From: Megachile rotundata
Taxonomy: Eukaryota > Arthropoda > Insecta > Hymenoptera > Megachilidae
Reading direction: 5' to 3'
Assembly: GCF_050947335.1 (NCBI RefSeq)
Contig: NW_027473583.1
Coordinates: forward strand, 124,001-188,000
DNA length: 64,000 bases
Below the pieces are notes generated by a model. It searched no databases. It was not told the DNA's origin and worked only from the letters and a program-made list of their open reading frames with translations. Below are positions 1 to 13,948 of this stretch, in pieces (position 1 is the first letter of the stretch; each line of letters opens with the position of its first letter). The translations under genes were made by a program, and so were the position numbers.

Positions 1-430
1 ACTCACATTATTAACCATATTATGCAGATATGACCGATAGAACTACAATTACTATACTCATTACTCTTATTATTATCAATCTAACTCATATTATTAGCCA
101 TATTATGCTTATATGATCGATAGAACGAGAATTACTATACTCACTACTCTTAGTATTATCAATCTAACTCATATTATTAGCCATATTATGCTTATATTAT
201 CGATAGAACGACAATTACTATACTTATTACTGTTATTATTATCAACCTAACTCATATTATTAGCCATATTATGCTTAAATGATCGATAGAACGACAATTA
301 CTATACTTATTACTCTTATTATTATCAATCTAACACATATCATTAGCCATATTATGCTTATATGATCGATAGAACGACAATTACTATACTTATTATTCTT
401 ATTATTATCAATCTAACTCATATTATTACC

Positions 431-3217
431 TATATTATGCTGATATGATCGATAGAACGACATTCACTATACTTACTACACTCACTATTATCAATCTAAC
501 TCATATTATTAACCATAATACGCAGATATGATCGATAGAACGACAATTACTATACTTATTACTCTTATTATTATCATTCTAACTCATATTTTTAACCATA
601 TTACGCAGATATGATCGATAGAACTACTATTACTATACTCATTACTCTTATTATTATCAATCTATCTCATATTATTAGCCATATTATGCTTATATGATCG
701 ATAGAATGAGAATTACTATACTCACTACGCCTAGTATTATCACTCTAACTCATATTATTAGCCATATTATGCTTATATGATCGATAGAACGACAATTACT
801 GTACTTATTACTCTTATTATTATCAATCTAACTCATATTATTAGCCATATTATGCAAATTTGAACGATAGAACTACAATTACTATACTCACTACTCTTAT
901 TATTATCAATCTAACTCATATTATTAGCTATATTATGCTTAAATGATCGATAGAACGACAATTACTATACTTATTACTCTTATTATTATCAATCTAACTC
1001 ATATTATTAGCCATATTATGCGTATATGATCGATAGTATGACAATTACTATACTCACTACTCTTATTATTATCAATCTAACTCATATTATTAGCCATATT
1101 ATGCTTATATGATCGATAGACCGACAATTACTGTACATATTACTCTTATTTTTATCAATCTAACTCATATTATTAGCCATATTATGCTTAAATGATCGAT
1201 AGAACGACAACTACTATACTTATTACTCTTATTATTATCAAATCTGACTCATACTTTCAGCCATATTATGCTTATATTATCGATAGAACGACAATTATAT
1301 ACTTATTACCGTTATTATTATCAATCTAACTCATATAATTAGCCATATTATGCTTAAATGATCGATAGAACGACAATTACTGTACTTATTACTCTTATCA
1401 TTATCGATCTAACTCATATTATTTGCCATATTATGCTTATATGATCGATAGAACGACAAATACTATACTTATTACTCTTATTATTATGAATCTAACTCAT
1501 ATTAGTAGCCATATTATGCTTAAATGATCGATAGAACGACAATTACTATACTTATTACTCTTATTATTATGAATCTAACTCATATTATTAACCATATTAT
1601 GCAGATATGATCGATAGAACTACAATTACTATACTCACTACTCTTATTATTATCAATCTAACTCATATTATTAGCCATATTATGCTTAAATGATCGATAG
1701 AACGACAATTACTATACTTATTACTCTTATTATTATCAATCTAACTCATATTACTAGCCATATTATGCGTATATGATCGATAGTATGACAATTACTCTAC
1801 TCACTACTCTTATTATTATCAATCTAACTCATATTATTGACCATATTATGCTAATATGATCGATAGAACGACAATTACTATACTTATTACTCTTATTATT
1901 ATCAATCTAACTCATATTATTAGCCATATTATGCTTAAATGATCGATGAACGACAACTACTATACTTATTACTCTTATTATTATCAATCTAACTCATACT
2001 TTCAGCCATATTATGCTTATATTATCGATAGAACGACAATTATATACTTATTACTGTTATTATTATCAATCTAACTCATATAATTAGCCATATTATGCTT
2101 AAATGATCGATAGAACTACAATTACTATACTCACTACTCTTATTATTATCAATCTAACTCATATTATTAGCCATATTATGCTTAAATGATCGATAGAACG
2201 ACAATTACTATACTTATTACTCTTATTATTATCAATCTAACTCATACTACTAGCCATATTATGCGTATATGATCGATAGTATGACAATTACTATACTCAC
2301 TACTCTTATTATTATCAATCTAACTCATATTATTGACCATATTATGCTAATATGATCGATAGAACGACAATTACTATACTTATTACACTCACTATTATCT
2401 ATCTAACTCATATTATTAACCATATTATGCAGATAAGATCGATAGCACGACATTTACTATACCTATTACTCTTATTATTATCAACCTAACTCATATTATT
2501 AGCCATATTATGCTTATATGATCGATAGAACGACAATTACTATACTTATTATTCTTATTATTATCAATCTAACTCATATTATTAGCCATATTATGCTTAA
2601 ATGATCGATAGAACGACAAATACTATACTTATTACTCTTATTATTATGAATCTAACTCATATTATTAGCCATAATATGCTTAAATGATCGATAGAACGAC
2701 AATTACTATACTTATTACTCTTATTATTATGAATCTAACTCATATTATTAACCATATTATGCAGATATGATCGATAGAACTACAATTACTATACTCACTA
2801 CTCTTATTATTATCAATCTAACTCATATTATTAGCCATATTATGCTTAAACGATCGATAGAACGACAATTACTATACTTATTACTCTTATTATTATCTAT
2901 CTAACTCATATTACTAGCCATATTATGCGTATATGATCGATAGTATGACAATTACTATACTCACTACTCTTATTATTATCAATCTAACTCATATTATTAG
3001 CCATATTATGCTTATATGATCGATAGAACGAGAATTACTATACTCACTACTCTTATTATTATCAATCTAACTCATATTATTAACCATATTATGCAGATAT
3101 GATCGATAGAACGACAATTACTATACTTATTACTCTTATTATTATCATTCTAACTCATATTATTAACCATATTATGCAGATATGATCGATAGAAGTACAA
3201 TTACTATACTCATTACT
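431..3217 (+). repeat. Satellite block A, first copy (about 2.8 kb)
   Basis: This run of about 33 monomers recurs at about 10799-13585. Marker variants align at a constant shift of 10369 bp: CATTCACTAT at 461 and 10830, and CACTACGCCT at 723 and 11092. Later the shift is 10368: GCACGACATT at 2445 and 12813. The one-base change is explained by an extra A in this copy, TATCAAATCTG near 1240. The right end is where the copies diverge, TTACTCTTATT here against TTACTCTAATT in the other copy. A shorter, deleted version lies at 4662-6351. Confidence 0.85.
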
Positions 3218-3611
3218 CTTATTATTATCAATCTATCTCATATTATTAGCCATATTATGCTTAAATGATCGATAGAACGACAATTACTATACTTATTATT
3301 CTTATTATTATCAATCTAACTCATATTATTAGCCATATTATGCTTAAATGATCGATAGAACGACAATTACTATACGTATTACTCTTATTATTATCATTCT
3401 AACTCATATTATTAGCCATATTATGCTTACATGATCGACAGAACGACAATTACTATACTTATTACACTCACTGTTATCAACCTAACTCATATTATTAACC
3501 ATATTATGCAAATTTGATCGATAGAACGACAGTCACTATACTTATTACTCTTATTATTATCAACCTAACTCATATTATTAGCCATATTATGCTTAAATGA
3601 TCGATAGAACA

Positions 3612-4556
3612 ACAATTACTATACTTATTACTCTTATTATTATGAATCTAACTCATATTATTAACCATATTATGCAGATATGATTGATAGAACTACAATT
3701 ACTATACTCATTACTCTTATTATTACCAATCTATCTCATATTATTAGCCATATTATGCTTAAATGATCGATAGAACGACAATTACTATACTTATTACTCT
3801 TATTATTATCAATCTAACTCATATTATTAGCCATATTATGCTTAAATGATCGATAGAACGACAACTACTATACTTATTACTCTTATTATTATCAATCTAA
3901 CTCATACTATTAGCCATATTATGCTTATATGATCGATAGAACGACAATTACTATACTCACTACTCTTATTATTATCAATCTAACTCATATTATTAGCCAT
4001 ATTATGCTTATATTATCGATAGAACGACAATTACTATACTTATTACTGTTATTATTATCAATCTAACTCATATTATTAGCCATATTATGCTTAAATGATC
4101 GATAGAACGACAATTACTATACTTATTACTCTTATTATTATCAATCTAACTCATATTATTAGCCATATTATGCTTCAATGATCGATAGAACGACAATTAC
4201 TATACCTATTACTCTTATTATTATCAACCTAACACATATTATTAGCCATATTATGCTTATATGATCGATAGAACGACAATTACTATACTTATTATGCTTA
4301 TTATTATCAACCTAACTCATATTATTAGCCATATTATGCTTATATGATCGATAGAACGACAATTACTATACTCACTACTCTTATTATTATCAATCTAACT
4401 CATATAATTAGCCATATTATGCTTATATGATCGACAGAACGACAATTACTGTACTGATTACTCTTATCATTATCGATCTAATTCATATTATTAGCCATAT
4501 TATGCTTATATGATCGATAGAACGACAAATACTATACTTATTACTCTTATTATTAT
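3612..4556 (+). repeat. Satellite block C, first copy (about 0.95 kb)
   Basis: This block is repeated at about 7179-8123 with a shift of 3567 bp (43 monomers less 2 bp). Marker variants are GATTGATAG at 3682 and 7249, and GTACTGATTA at 4451 and 8018. The left end is set by AACAACAATT here against AACGACAATT in the copy. The right end is set by TTATCAATC against TTATGAATC. The 3218-3611 stretch just before it is ordinary satellite with no duplication partner that I traced. Confidence 0.8.
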
Positions 4557-4661
4557 CAATCTAACTCATATTATTAACCATATTATGCTAATGTGATCGA
4601 TAGAACGACAATTACTATATTTATTACACTCGATATTATCAATCTAACTCATATTATTACC

Positions 4662-6351
4662 CATATTATGCTGATATGATCGATAGAACGACATTCACTA
4701 TACTTACTACACTCACTATTATCAATCTAACTCATATTATTAACCATAATACGCAGATATGATCGATAGAACGACAATTACTATACTTATTACTCTTATT
4801 ATTATCATTCTAACTCATATTTTTAACCATATTACGCAGATATGATCGATAGAACTACTATTACTATACTCATTACTCTTATTATTATCAATCTATCTCA
4901 TATTATTAGCCATATTATGCTTATATGATCGATAGAATGAGAATTACTATACTCACTACGCCTAGTATTATCACTCTAACTCATATTATTAGCCATATTA
5001 TGCTTATATGATCGATAGAACGACAATTACTGTACTTATTACTCTTATTATTATCAATCTAACTCATATTATTAGCCATATTATGCAAATTTGAACGATA
5101 GAACTACAATTACTATACTCACTACTCTTATTATTATCAATCTAACTCATATTATTAGCTATATTATGCTTAAATGATCGATAGAACGACAATTACTATA
5201 CTTATTACTCTTATTATTATCAATCTAACTCATATTATTAGCCATATTATGCGTATATGATCGATAGTATGACAATTACTATACTCACTACTCTTATTAT
5301 TATCAATCTAACTCATATTATTAGCCATATTATGCTTATATGATCGATAGACCGACAATTACTGGACATATTACTCTTATTTTTATCAATCTAACTCATA
5401 TTATTAGCCATATTATGCTTAAATGATCGATAGAACGACAATTACTATACTTATTACTCCTATTATTATCAATCTAACTCATATTACTAGCCATATTATG
5501 CGTATATGATCGATAGTATGACAATTACTCTACTCACTACTCTTATTATTATCAATCTAACTCATATCATTGACCATATTATGCTAATATGATCGATAGA
5601 ACGACAATTACTATACTTATTACTCTTATTATTATCAATCTAACTCATATTATTAGCCATATTATGCTTAAATGATCGATGAACGACAACTACTATACTT
5701 ATTACTCTTATTATTATCAATCTAACTCATACTTTCAGCCATATTATGCTTATATTATCGATAGAACGACAATTATATACTTATTACTGTTATTATTATC
5801 AATCTAACTCATATAATTAGCCATATTATGCTTAAATGATCGATAGAACTACAATTACTATACTCACTACTCTTATTATTATCAATCTAACTCATATTAT
5901 TAGCCATATTATGCTTAAATGATCGATAGAACGACAATTACTATACTTATTACTCTTATTATTATCAATCTAACTCATACTACTAGCCATATTATGCGTA
6001 TATGATCGATAGTATGACAATTACTATACTCACTACTCTTATTATTATCAATCTAACTCATATTATTGACCATATTATGCTAATATGATCGATAGAACGA
6101 CAATTACTATACTTATTACACTCACTATTATCTATCTAACTCATATTATTAACCATATTATGCAGATAAGATCGATAGCACGACATTTACTATACCTATT
6201 ACTCTTATTATTATCAACCTAACTCATATTATTAGCCATATTATGCTTATATGATCGATAGAACGACAATTACTATACTTATTATTCTTATTATTATCAA
6301 TCTAACTCATATTATTAGCCATATTATGCTTAAATGATCGATAGAACGACA
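4662..6351 (+). repeat. Satellite block A, internally deleted copy
   Basis: The first part matches block A at a shift of 4231 bp (CATTCACTAT at 461 and 4692; CACTACGCCT at 723 and 4954). After about 5370 the match continues at a shift of 3733 bp (TAGTATG at 1781 and 5514; GCACGACATT at 2445 and 6178). The difference of 498 bp is exactly six 83-bp monomers. This copy therefore lost six monomers relative to 431-3217, or that copy gained six. The end, near 6351, is where AACGACAATTAC here meets AACGACAAATAC in the first copy. Confidence 0.82.
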
Positions 6352-7178
6352 ATTACTATACTTATTACTCTTATTATTATCAACCTAACTCATATTATTA
6401 GCCATATTATGCTTATATGATCGATAGAACGACAATTACTATACTTATTATTCTTATTATTATCAATCTAACTCATATTATTAGCCATATTATGCAAATT
6501 TGATCGATAGAACGACAATCACAATACTTATTACTCTTATTATTATCAACCTAACTCATATTATTAGCCATATTATGCTTAAATGATCGATAGAACAACA
6601 ATTACTATACTTATTACTCTTATTATTATCAACCTAACTCATATTATTAGCCATATTATGCTTATATGATCGATAGAACGACAATTACTATACTTATTAT
6701 TCTTATTATTATCAATCTAACTCATATTATTACCCATATTATGCTGATATGATCGATAGAACGACATTCACTATACTTACTACACTCACTATTATCAATC
6801 TAACTCATATTATTAACCATAATACGCAGATATGATCGATAGAACGACAATTACTATACTTATTACTCTTATTATTATCATTCTAACTCATATTATTAGC
6901 CATATTATGCTTAAATGATCGATAGAACAACAATTACTATACTTATTACTCTTATTATTATCAACCTAACTCATATTATTAGCCATATTATGCTTATATG
7001 ATCGATAGAACGACAATTACTATACTTATTATTCTTATTATTATCAATCTAACTCATATTATTAGCCATATTATGCTTAAATGATCGATAGAACGACAAT
7101 TACTATACTTATTACTCTTATTATTATCAATCTAACTCATACTACTAGCCATATTATGCTTATATGATCGATAGAACG
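6352..7178 (+). repeat. Mosaic satellite stretch between blocks A and C'
   Basis: Continuous 83-bp monomers. A short repeated motif pair is visible: monomers with AACAACAATTAC followed by a CAACCTAACTC monomer occur near 6595 and again near 6926, four monomers apart. The CATTCACTAT marker of block A appears once more at 6765, which is 25 monomers less 2 bp after the one at 4692. No non-satellite sequence is present. Confidence 0.7.
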
Positions 7179-8123
7179 ACAATTACTATACTTATTACTC
7201 TTATTATTATGAATCTAACTCATATTATTAACCATATTATGCAGATATGATTGATAGAACTACAATTACTATACTCATTACTCTTATTATTATCAATCTA
7301 TCTCATATTATTAGCCATATTATGCTTAAATGATCGATAGAACGACAATTACTATACTTATTACTCTTATTATTATCAATCTAACTCATATTATTAGCCA
7401 TATTATGCTTAAATGATCGATAGAACGACAACTACTATACTTATTACTCTTATTATTATCAATCTAACTCATACTATTAGCCATATTATGCTTATATGAT
7501 CGATAGAACGACAATTACTATACTCACTACTCTTATTATTATCAATCTAACTCATATTATTAGCCATATTATGCTTATATTATCGATAGAACGACAATTA
7601 CTATACTTATTACTGTTATTATTATCAATCTAACTCATATTATTAGCCATATTATGCTTAAATGATCGATAGAACGACAATTACTATACTTATTACTCTT
7701 ATTATTATCAATCTAACTCATATTATTAGCCATATTATGCTTAAATGATCGATAGAACGACAATTACTATACCTATTACTCTTATTATTATCAACCTAAC
7801 ACATATTATTAGCCATATTATGCTTATATGATCGATAGAACGACAATTACTATACTTATTATGCTTATTATTATCAACCTAACTCATATTATTAGCCATA
7901 TTATGCTTATATGATCGATAGAACGACAATTACTATACTCACTACTCTTATTATTATCAATCTAACTCATATAATTAGCCATATTATGCTTATATGATCG
8001 ACAGAACGACAATTACTGTACTGATTACTCTTATCATTATCGATCTAATTCATATTATTAGCCATATTATGCTTATATGATCGATAGAACGACAAATACT
8101 ATACTTATTACTCTTATTATTAT
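7179..8123 (+). repeat. Satellite block C, second copy
   Basis: Second copy of the block at 3612-4556, offset by 3567 bp. It includes the same rare monomers: TGATTGATAG at 7248, the GCTTATTATTATCAACC variant near 7862, and GTACTGATTA at 8018. It is followed almost immediately by block B, whose TAGTATG marker at 8417 corresponds to 1781 in block A at a shift of 6636 bp (80 monomers less 4 bp). Confidence 0.8.
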
Positions 8124-8144
8124 GAATCTAACTCATATTATTAG

Positions 8145-10760
8145 CCATATTATGCTTAAATGATCGATAGAACGACAATTACTATACTTATTACTCTTAT
8201 TATTATGAATCTAACTCATATTATTAACCATATTATGCAGATATGATCGATAGAACTACAATTACTATACTCACTACTCTTATTATTATCAATCTAACTC
8301 ATATTATTAGCCATATTATGCTTAAATGATCGATAGAACGACAATTACTATACTTATTACTCTTATTATTATCAATCTAACTCATATTACTAGCCATATT
8401 ATGCGTATATGATCGATAGTATGACAATTACTCTACTCACTACTCTTATTATTATCAATCTAACTCATATTATTGACCATATTATGCTAATATGATCGAT
8501 AGAACGACAATTACTATACTTATTACTCTTATTATTATCAATCTAACTCATATTATTAGCCATATTATGCTTAAATGATCGATGAACGACAACTACTATA
8601 CTTATTACTCTTATTATTATCAATCTAACTCATACTTTCAGCCATATTATGCTTATATTATCGATAGAACGACAATTATATACTTATTACTGTTATTATT
8701 ATCAATCTAACTCATATAATTAGCCATATTATGCTTAAATGATCGATAGAACTACAATTACTATACTCACTACTCTTATTATTATCAATCTAACTCATAT
8801 TATTAGCCATATTATGCTTAAATGATCGATAGAACGACAATTACTATACTTATTACTCTTATTATTATCATTCTAACTCATACTACTAGCCATATTATGC
8901 GTATATGATCGATAGTATGACAATTACTATACTCACTACTCTTATTATTATCAATCTAACTCATATTATTGACCATATTATGCTAATATGATCGATAGAA
9001 CGACAATTACTATACTTATTACACTCACTATTATCTATCTAACTCATATTATTAACCATATTATGCAGATAAGATCGATAGCACGACATTTACTATACCT
9101 ATTACTCTTATTATTACCAATCTAACTCATATTATTAGCCATATTATGCTTATATGATCGATAGAACGACAATTACCATACTTATTATTCTTATTTTTAT
9201 CAACCCAACTCATATTATTCGCCATATTATGCTTAAATGATCGATAGAACGACAACTACTATACTTATTACTCTTATTATTATGAATCTGACTCATATTA
9301 TTAGCCATATTATGCTTATATGATCGATAGAACTACAATTACCATACTTATTACTCTTATTATTATCAATCTAACTCATATTATTAACCATATTATGCAG
9401 ATATGATCGATAGGACGACATTTACTATACTTACTACACTTACTATTATCAATCTAACTCATATTATTAGTCATATTATGCTTACATGATCGATAGAACG
9501 ACAATTACTATACTCACTACTCTTAGTATTATCAATCTAACTCATATTATTAGCCATATTATGCTTATATTATCGATAGAACGACAATAACTATACTTAT
9601 CAATGTTATTATTATCAATCTAACTCATATTATTAGCCATATTATGCTTATATGATCGATAGAATGAGAATTACTATACTCACTACTCTTAGTATTATCA
9701 CTCTAACTCATATTATAAGCCATATTATGCTTATATGGTCGATAGAATGACAATTACTGTACTTATTACTCTTATTATTATCAATCTAACTCATATTATT
9801 AGCCATATTATGCTTATATGATCGATAGAACGAGAATTACTATACTCGCTACTTTTAATTTTATCAATCTAACTCATATTATTAGCCATAATATGCTTAT
9901 ATGATCGATAGTACGAGAATTACTATACTCGCTACTCTTAGTATTCTCAATCTAACTCATATTATTAGCCGCATTATGCTTATATGATCGATAGAACTAC
10001 AATTACTATATTCATTACTCTTATTATTATCAATCCAACTCATATTATTACCCATATTATGCTGATATGATCGATAGAACGACATTCACTATACTTATTA
10101 CACTCACCATTATCAATCTAACTCATATTATTAACCATATTATGCAGATATGATCGATAGAACGACAATTACTATACTTATTACTCTTATTATTATCATT
10201 CTAACTCATATTATTAACCATATTATGCAGATATGATCGATAGAAGTACAATTACTATACTCATTACTCTAATTATTATCAATCTAACTCATATTATTAG
10301 CCATATTATGCTTATATGATCGATAGAACGACAATCAATATACTCACTACTCTTAGTATTATCAATCTAACTCATATTATTAGCCATATTATGCTTATAT
10401 GATCGATAGAACGACAATTACTATACTTATTACTCTTATTATTATCAATCTAACTCTTATTATTAGCCATATTATGCTTATATGATCGATAGAACGACAA
10501 TTACTATACTTATTACTCTTATTATTATGAATCTAACTCACATTATTAACCATATTATGCAGATATGACCGACAGAACTACAATTACTATACTCATTACT
10601 CTTATTATTATCAATCTAACTCATATTATTAGCCATATTATGCTTATATGATCGATAGAACGAGAATTACTATACTCACTACTCTTAGTATTATCAATCT
10701 AACTCATATTATTAGCCATATTATGCTTATATTATCGATAGAACGACAATTACTATACTT
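8145..10760 (+). repeat. Satellite block B, first copy (about 2.6 kb)
   Basis: This block is repeated at 13949-16564 with a constant shift of 5804 bp (70 monomers less 6 bp). Markers are TAGTATG at 8417 and 14221, GCACGACATT at 9081 and 14885, TAGGACGAC at 9411 and 15215, and GACCGACAG at 10567 and 16371. A few single-base differences separate the copies, such as ATCAATGTTATT near 9599 against ATCACTGTTATT near 15403. Its first kilobase resembles part of block A, so A and B themselves share ancestry. Confidence 0.85.
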
Positions 10761-13585
10761 ATTATTCTTATTATTATCAATCTAACTCATATTATTACCT
10801 ATATTATGCTGATATGATCGATAGAACGACATTCACTATACTTACTACACTCACTATTATCAATCTAACTCATATTATTAACCATAATACGCAGATATGA
10901 TCGATAGAACGACAATTACTATACTTATTACTCTTATTATTATCATTCTAACTCATATTTTTAACCATATTACGCAGATATGATCGATAGAACTACTATT
11001 ACTATACTCATTACTCTTATTATTATCAATCTATCTCATATTATTAGCCATATTATGCTTATATGATCGATAGAATGAGAATTACTATACTCACTACGCC
11101 TAGTATTATCACTCTAGCTCATATTATTAGCCATATTATGCTTATATGATCGATAGAACGACAATTACTGTACTTATTACTCTTATTATTATCAATCTAA
11201 CTCATATTATTAGCCATATTATGCAAATTTGAACGATAGAACTACAATTACTATACTCACTACTCTTATTATTATCAATCTAACTCATATTATTAGCTAT
11301 ATTATGCTTAAATGATCGATAGAACGACAATTACTATACTTATTACTCTTATTATTATCAATCTAACTCATATTATTAGCCATATTATGCGTATATGATC
11401 GATAGTATGACAATTACTATACTCACTACTCTTATTATTATCAATCTAACTCATATTATTAGCCATATTATGCTTATATGATCGATAGACCGACAATTAC
11501 TGTACATATTACTCTTATTTTTATCAATCTAACTCATATTATTAGCCATATTATGCTTAAATGATCGATAGAACGACAACTACTATACTTATTACTCTTA
11601 TTATTATCAATCTGACTCATACTTTCAGCCATATTATGCTTATATTATCGATAGAACGACAATTATATACTTATTACCGTTATTATTATCAATCTAACTC
11701 ATATAATTAGCCATATTATGCTTAAATGATCGATAGAACGACAATTACTGTACTTATTACTCTTATCATTATCGATCTAACTCATATTATTTGCCATATT
11801 ATGCTTATATGATCGATAGAACGACAAATACTATACTTATTACTCTTATTATTATGAATCTAACTCATATTAGTAGCCATATTATGCTTAAATGATCGAT
11901 AGAACGACAATTACTATACTTATTACTCTTATTATTATGAATCTAACTCATATTATTAACCATATTATGCAGATATGATCGATAGAACTACAATTACTAT
12001 ACTCACTACTCTTATTATTATCAATCTAACTCATATTATTAGCCATATTATGCTTAAATGATCGATAGAACGACAATTACTATACTTATTACTCTTATTA
12101 TTATCAATCTAACTCATATTACTAGCCATATTATGCGTATATGATCGATAGTATGACAATTACTCTACTCACTACTCTTATTATTATCAATCTAACTCAT
12201 ATTATTGACCATATTATGCTAATATGATCGATGGAACGACAATTACTATACTTATTACTCTTATTATTATCAATCTAACTCATATTATTAGCCATATTAT
12301 GCTTAAATGATCGATGAACGACAACTACTATACTTATTACTCTTATTATTATCAATCTAACTCATACTTTCAGCCATATTATGCTTATATTATCGATAGA
12401 ACGACAATTATATACTTATTACTGTTATTATTATCAATCTAACTCATATAATTAGCCATATTATGCTTAAATGATCGATAGAACTACAATTACTATACTC
12501 ACTACTCTTATTATTATCAATCTAACTCATATTATTAGCCATATTATGCTTAAATGATCGATAGAACGACAATTACTATACTTATTACTCTTATTATTAT
12601 CAATCTAACTCATACTACTAGCCATATTATGCGTATATGATCGATAGTATGACAATTACTATACTCACTACTCTTATTATTATCAATCTAACTCATATTA
12701 TTGACCATATTATGCTAATATGATCGATAGAACGACAATTACTATACTTATTACACTCACTATTATCTATCTAACTCATATTATTAACCATATTATGCAG
12801 ATAAGATCGATAGCACGACATTTACTATACCTATTACTCTTATTATTATCAACCTAACTCATATTATTAGCCATATTATGCTTATATGATCGATAGAACG
12901 ACAATTACTATACTTATTATTCTTATTATTATCAATCTAACTCATATTATTAGCCATATTATGCTTAAATGATCGATAGAACGACAAATACTATACTTAT
13001 TACTCTTATTATTATGAATCTAACTCATATTATTAGCCATAATATGCTTAAATGATCGATAGAACGACAATTACTATACTTATTACTCTTATTATTATGA
13101 ATCTAACTCATATTATTAACCATATTATGCAGATATGATCGATAGAACTACAATTACTATACTCACTACTCTTATTATTATCAATCTAACTCATATTATT
13201 AGCCATATTATGCTTAAACGATCGATAGAACGACAATTACTATACTTATTACTCTTATTATTATCTATCTAACTCATATTACTAGCCATATTATGCGTAT
13301 ATGATCGATAGTATGACAATTACTATACTCACTACTCTTATTATTATCAATCTAACTCATATTATTAGCCATATTATGCTTATATGATCGATAGAACGAG
13401 AATTACTATACTCACTACTCTTATTATTATCAATCTAACTCATATTATTAACCATATTATGCAGATATGATCGATAGAACGACAATTACTATACTTATTA
13501 CTCTTATTATTATCATTCTAACTCATATTATTAACCATATTATGCAGATATGATCGATAGAAGTACAATTACTATACTCATTACT
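10761..13585 (+). repeat. Satellite block A, third copy (A')
   Basis: Copy of 431-3217 at a shift of 10369 bp, changing to 10368 after about 1240. Homology starts as early as about 391 (10760 here). It directly abuts the end of block B, giving the order A ... B, A', B'. It is nearly identical to the first copy; a private difference is CACTCTAGCTC near 11113 against CACTCTAACTC. Confidence 0.85.
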
Positions 13586-13948
13586 CTAATTATTATCAAT
13601 CTAACTCATATTATTAGCCATATTATGCTTATATGATCGATAGAACGACAATCAATATACTCACTACTCTTAGTATTATCAATCTAACTCATATTATTAG
13701 CCATATTATGCTTATATGATCGATAGACCGACAATTACTGTACATATTACTCTTATTTTTATCAATCTAACTCATATTATTAGCCATATTATGCTTAAAT
13801 GATCGATAGAACGACAACTACTATACTTATTACTCTTATTATTATCTATCTGACTCATACTTTCAGACATATTATGCTTATATTATCGATAGAACGACAA
13901 TTATATACTTATTACCGTTATTATTATCAATCTAACTCATATAATTAG
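13586..13948 (+). repeat. Chimeric satellite junction between A' and B'
   Basis: This stretch is a patchwork of monomers seen elsewhere. From about 13560 to 13720 it follows the series at 10243-10400 at a shift of 3317 bp (GAAGTACA and ACAATCAATATAC markers). From about 13726 it follows the series at about 1120-1370 and 11490-11745 (GACCGACAATTACTGTAC, then CATACTTTCAG, then TTACCGTTATT). Block B' then begins. The switches look like recombination or conversion breakpoints inside a continuous array. Confidence 0.7.

Noticed and set aside
199..282. ATCGAT palindrome in nearly every monomer as a protein-binding site
   Set aside because: Recurrence is explained by common descent of the monomers. 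The core is changed in many copies (GATCGACAG, TATAGATA), so there is no visible selection for it.
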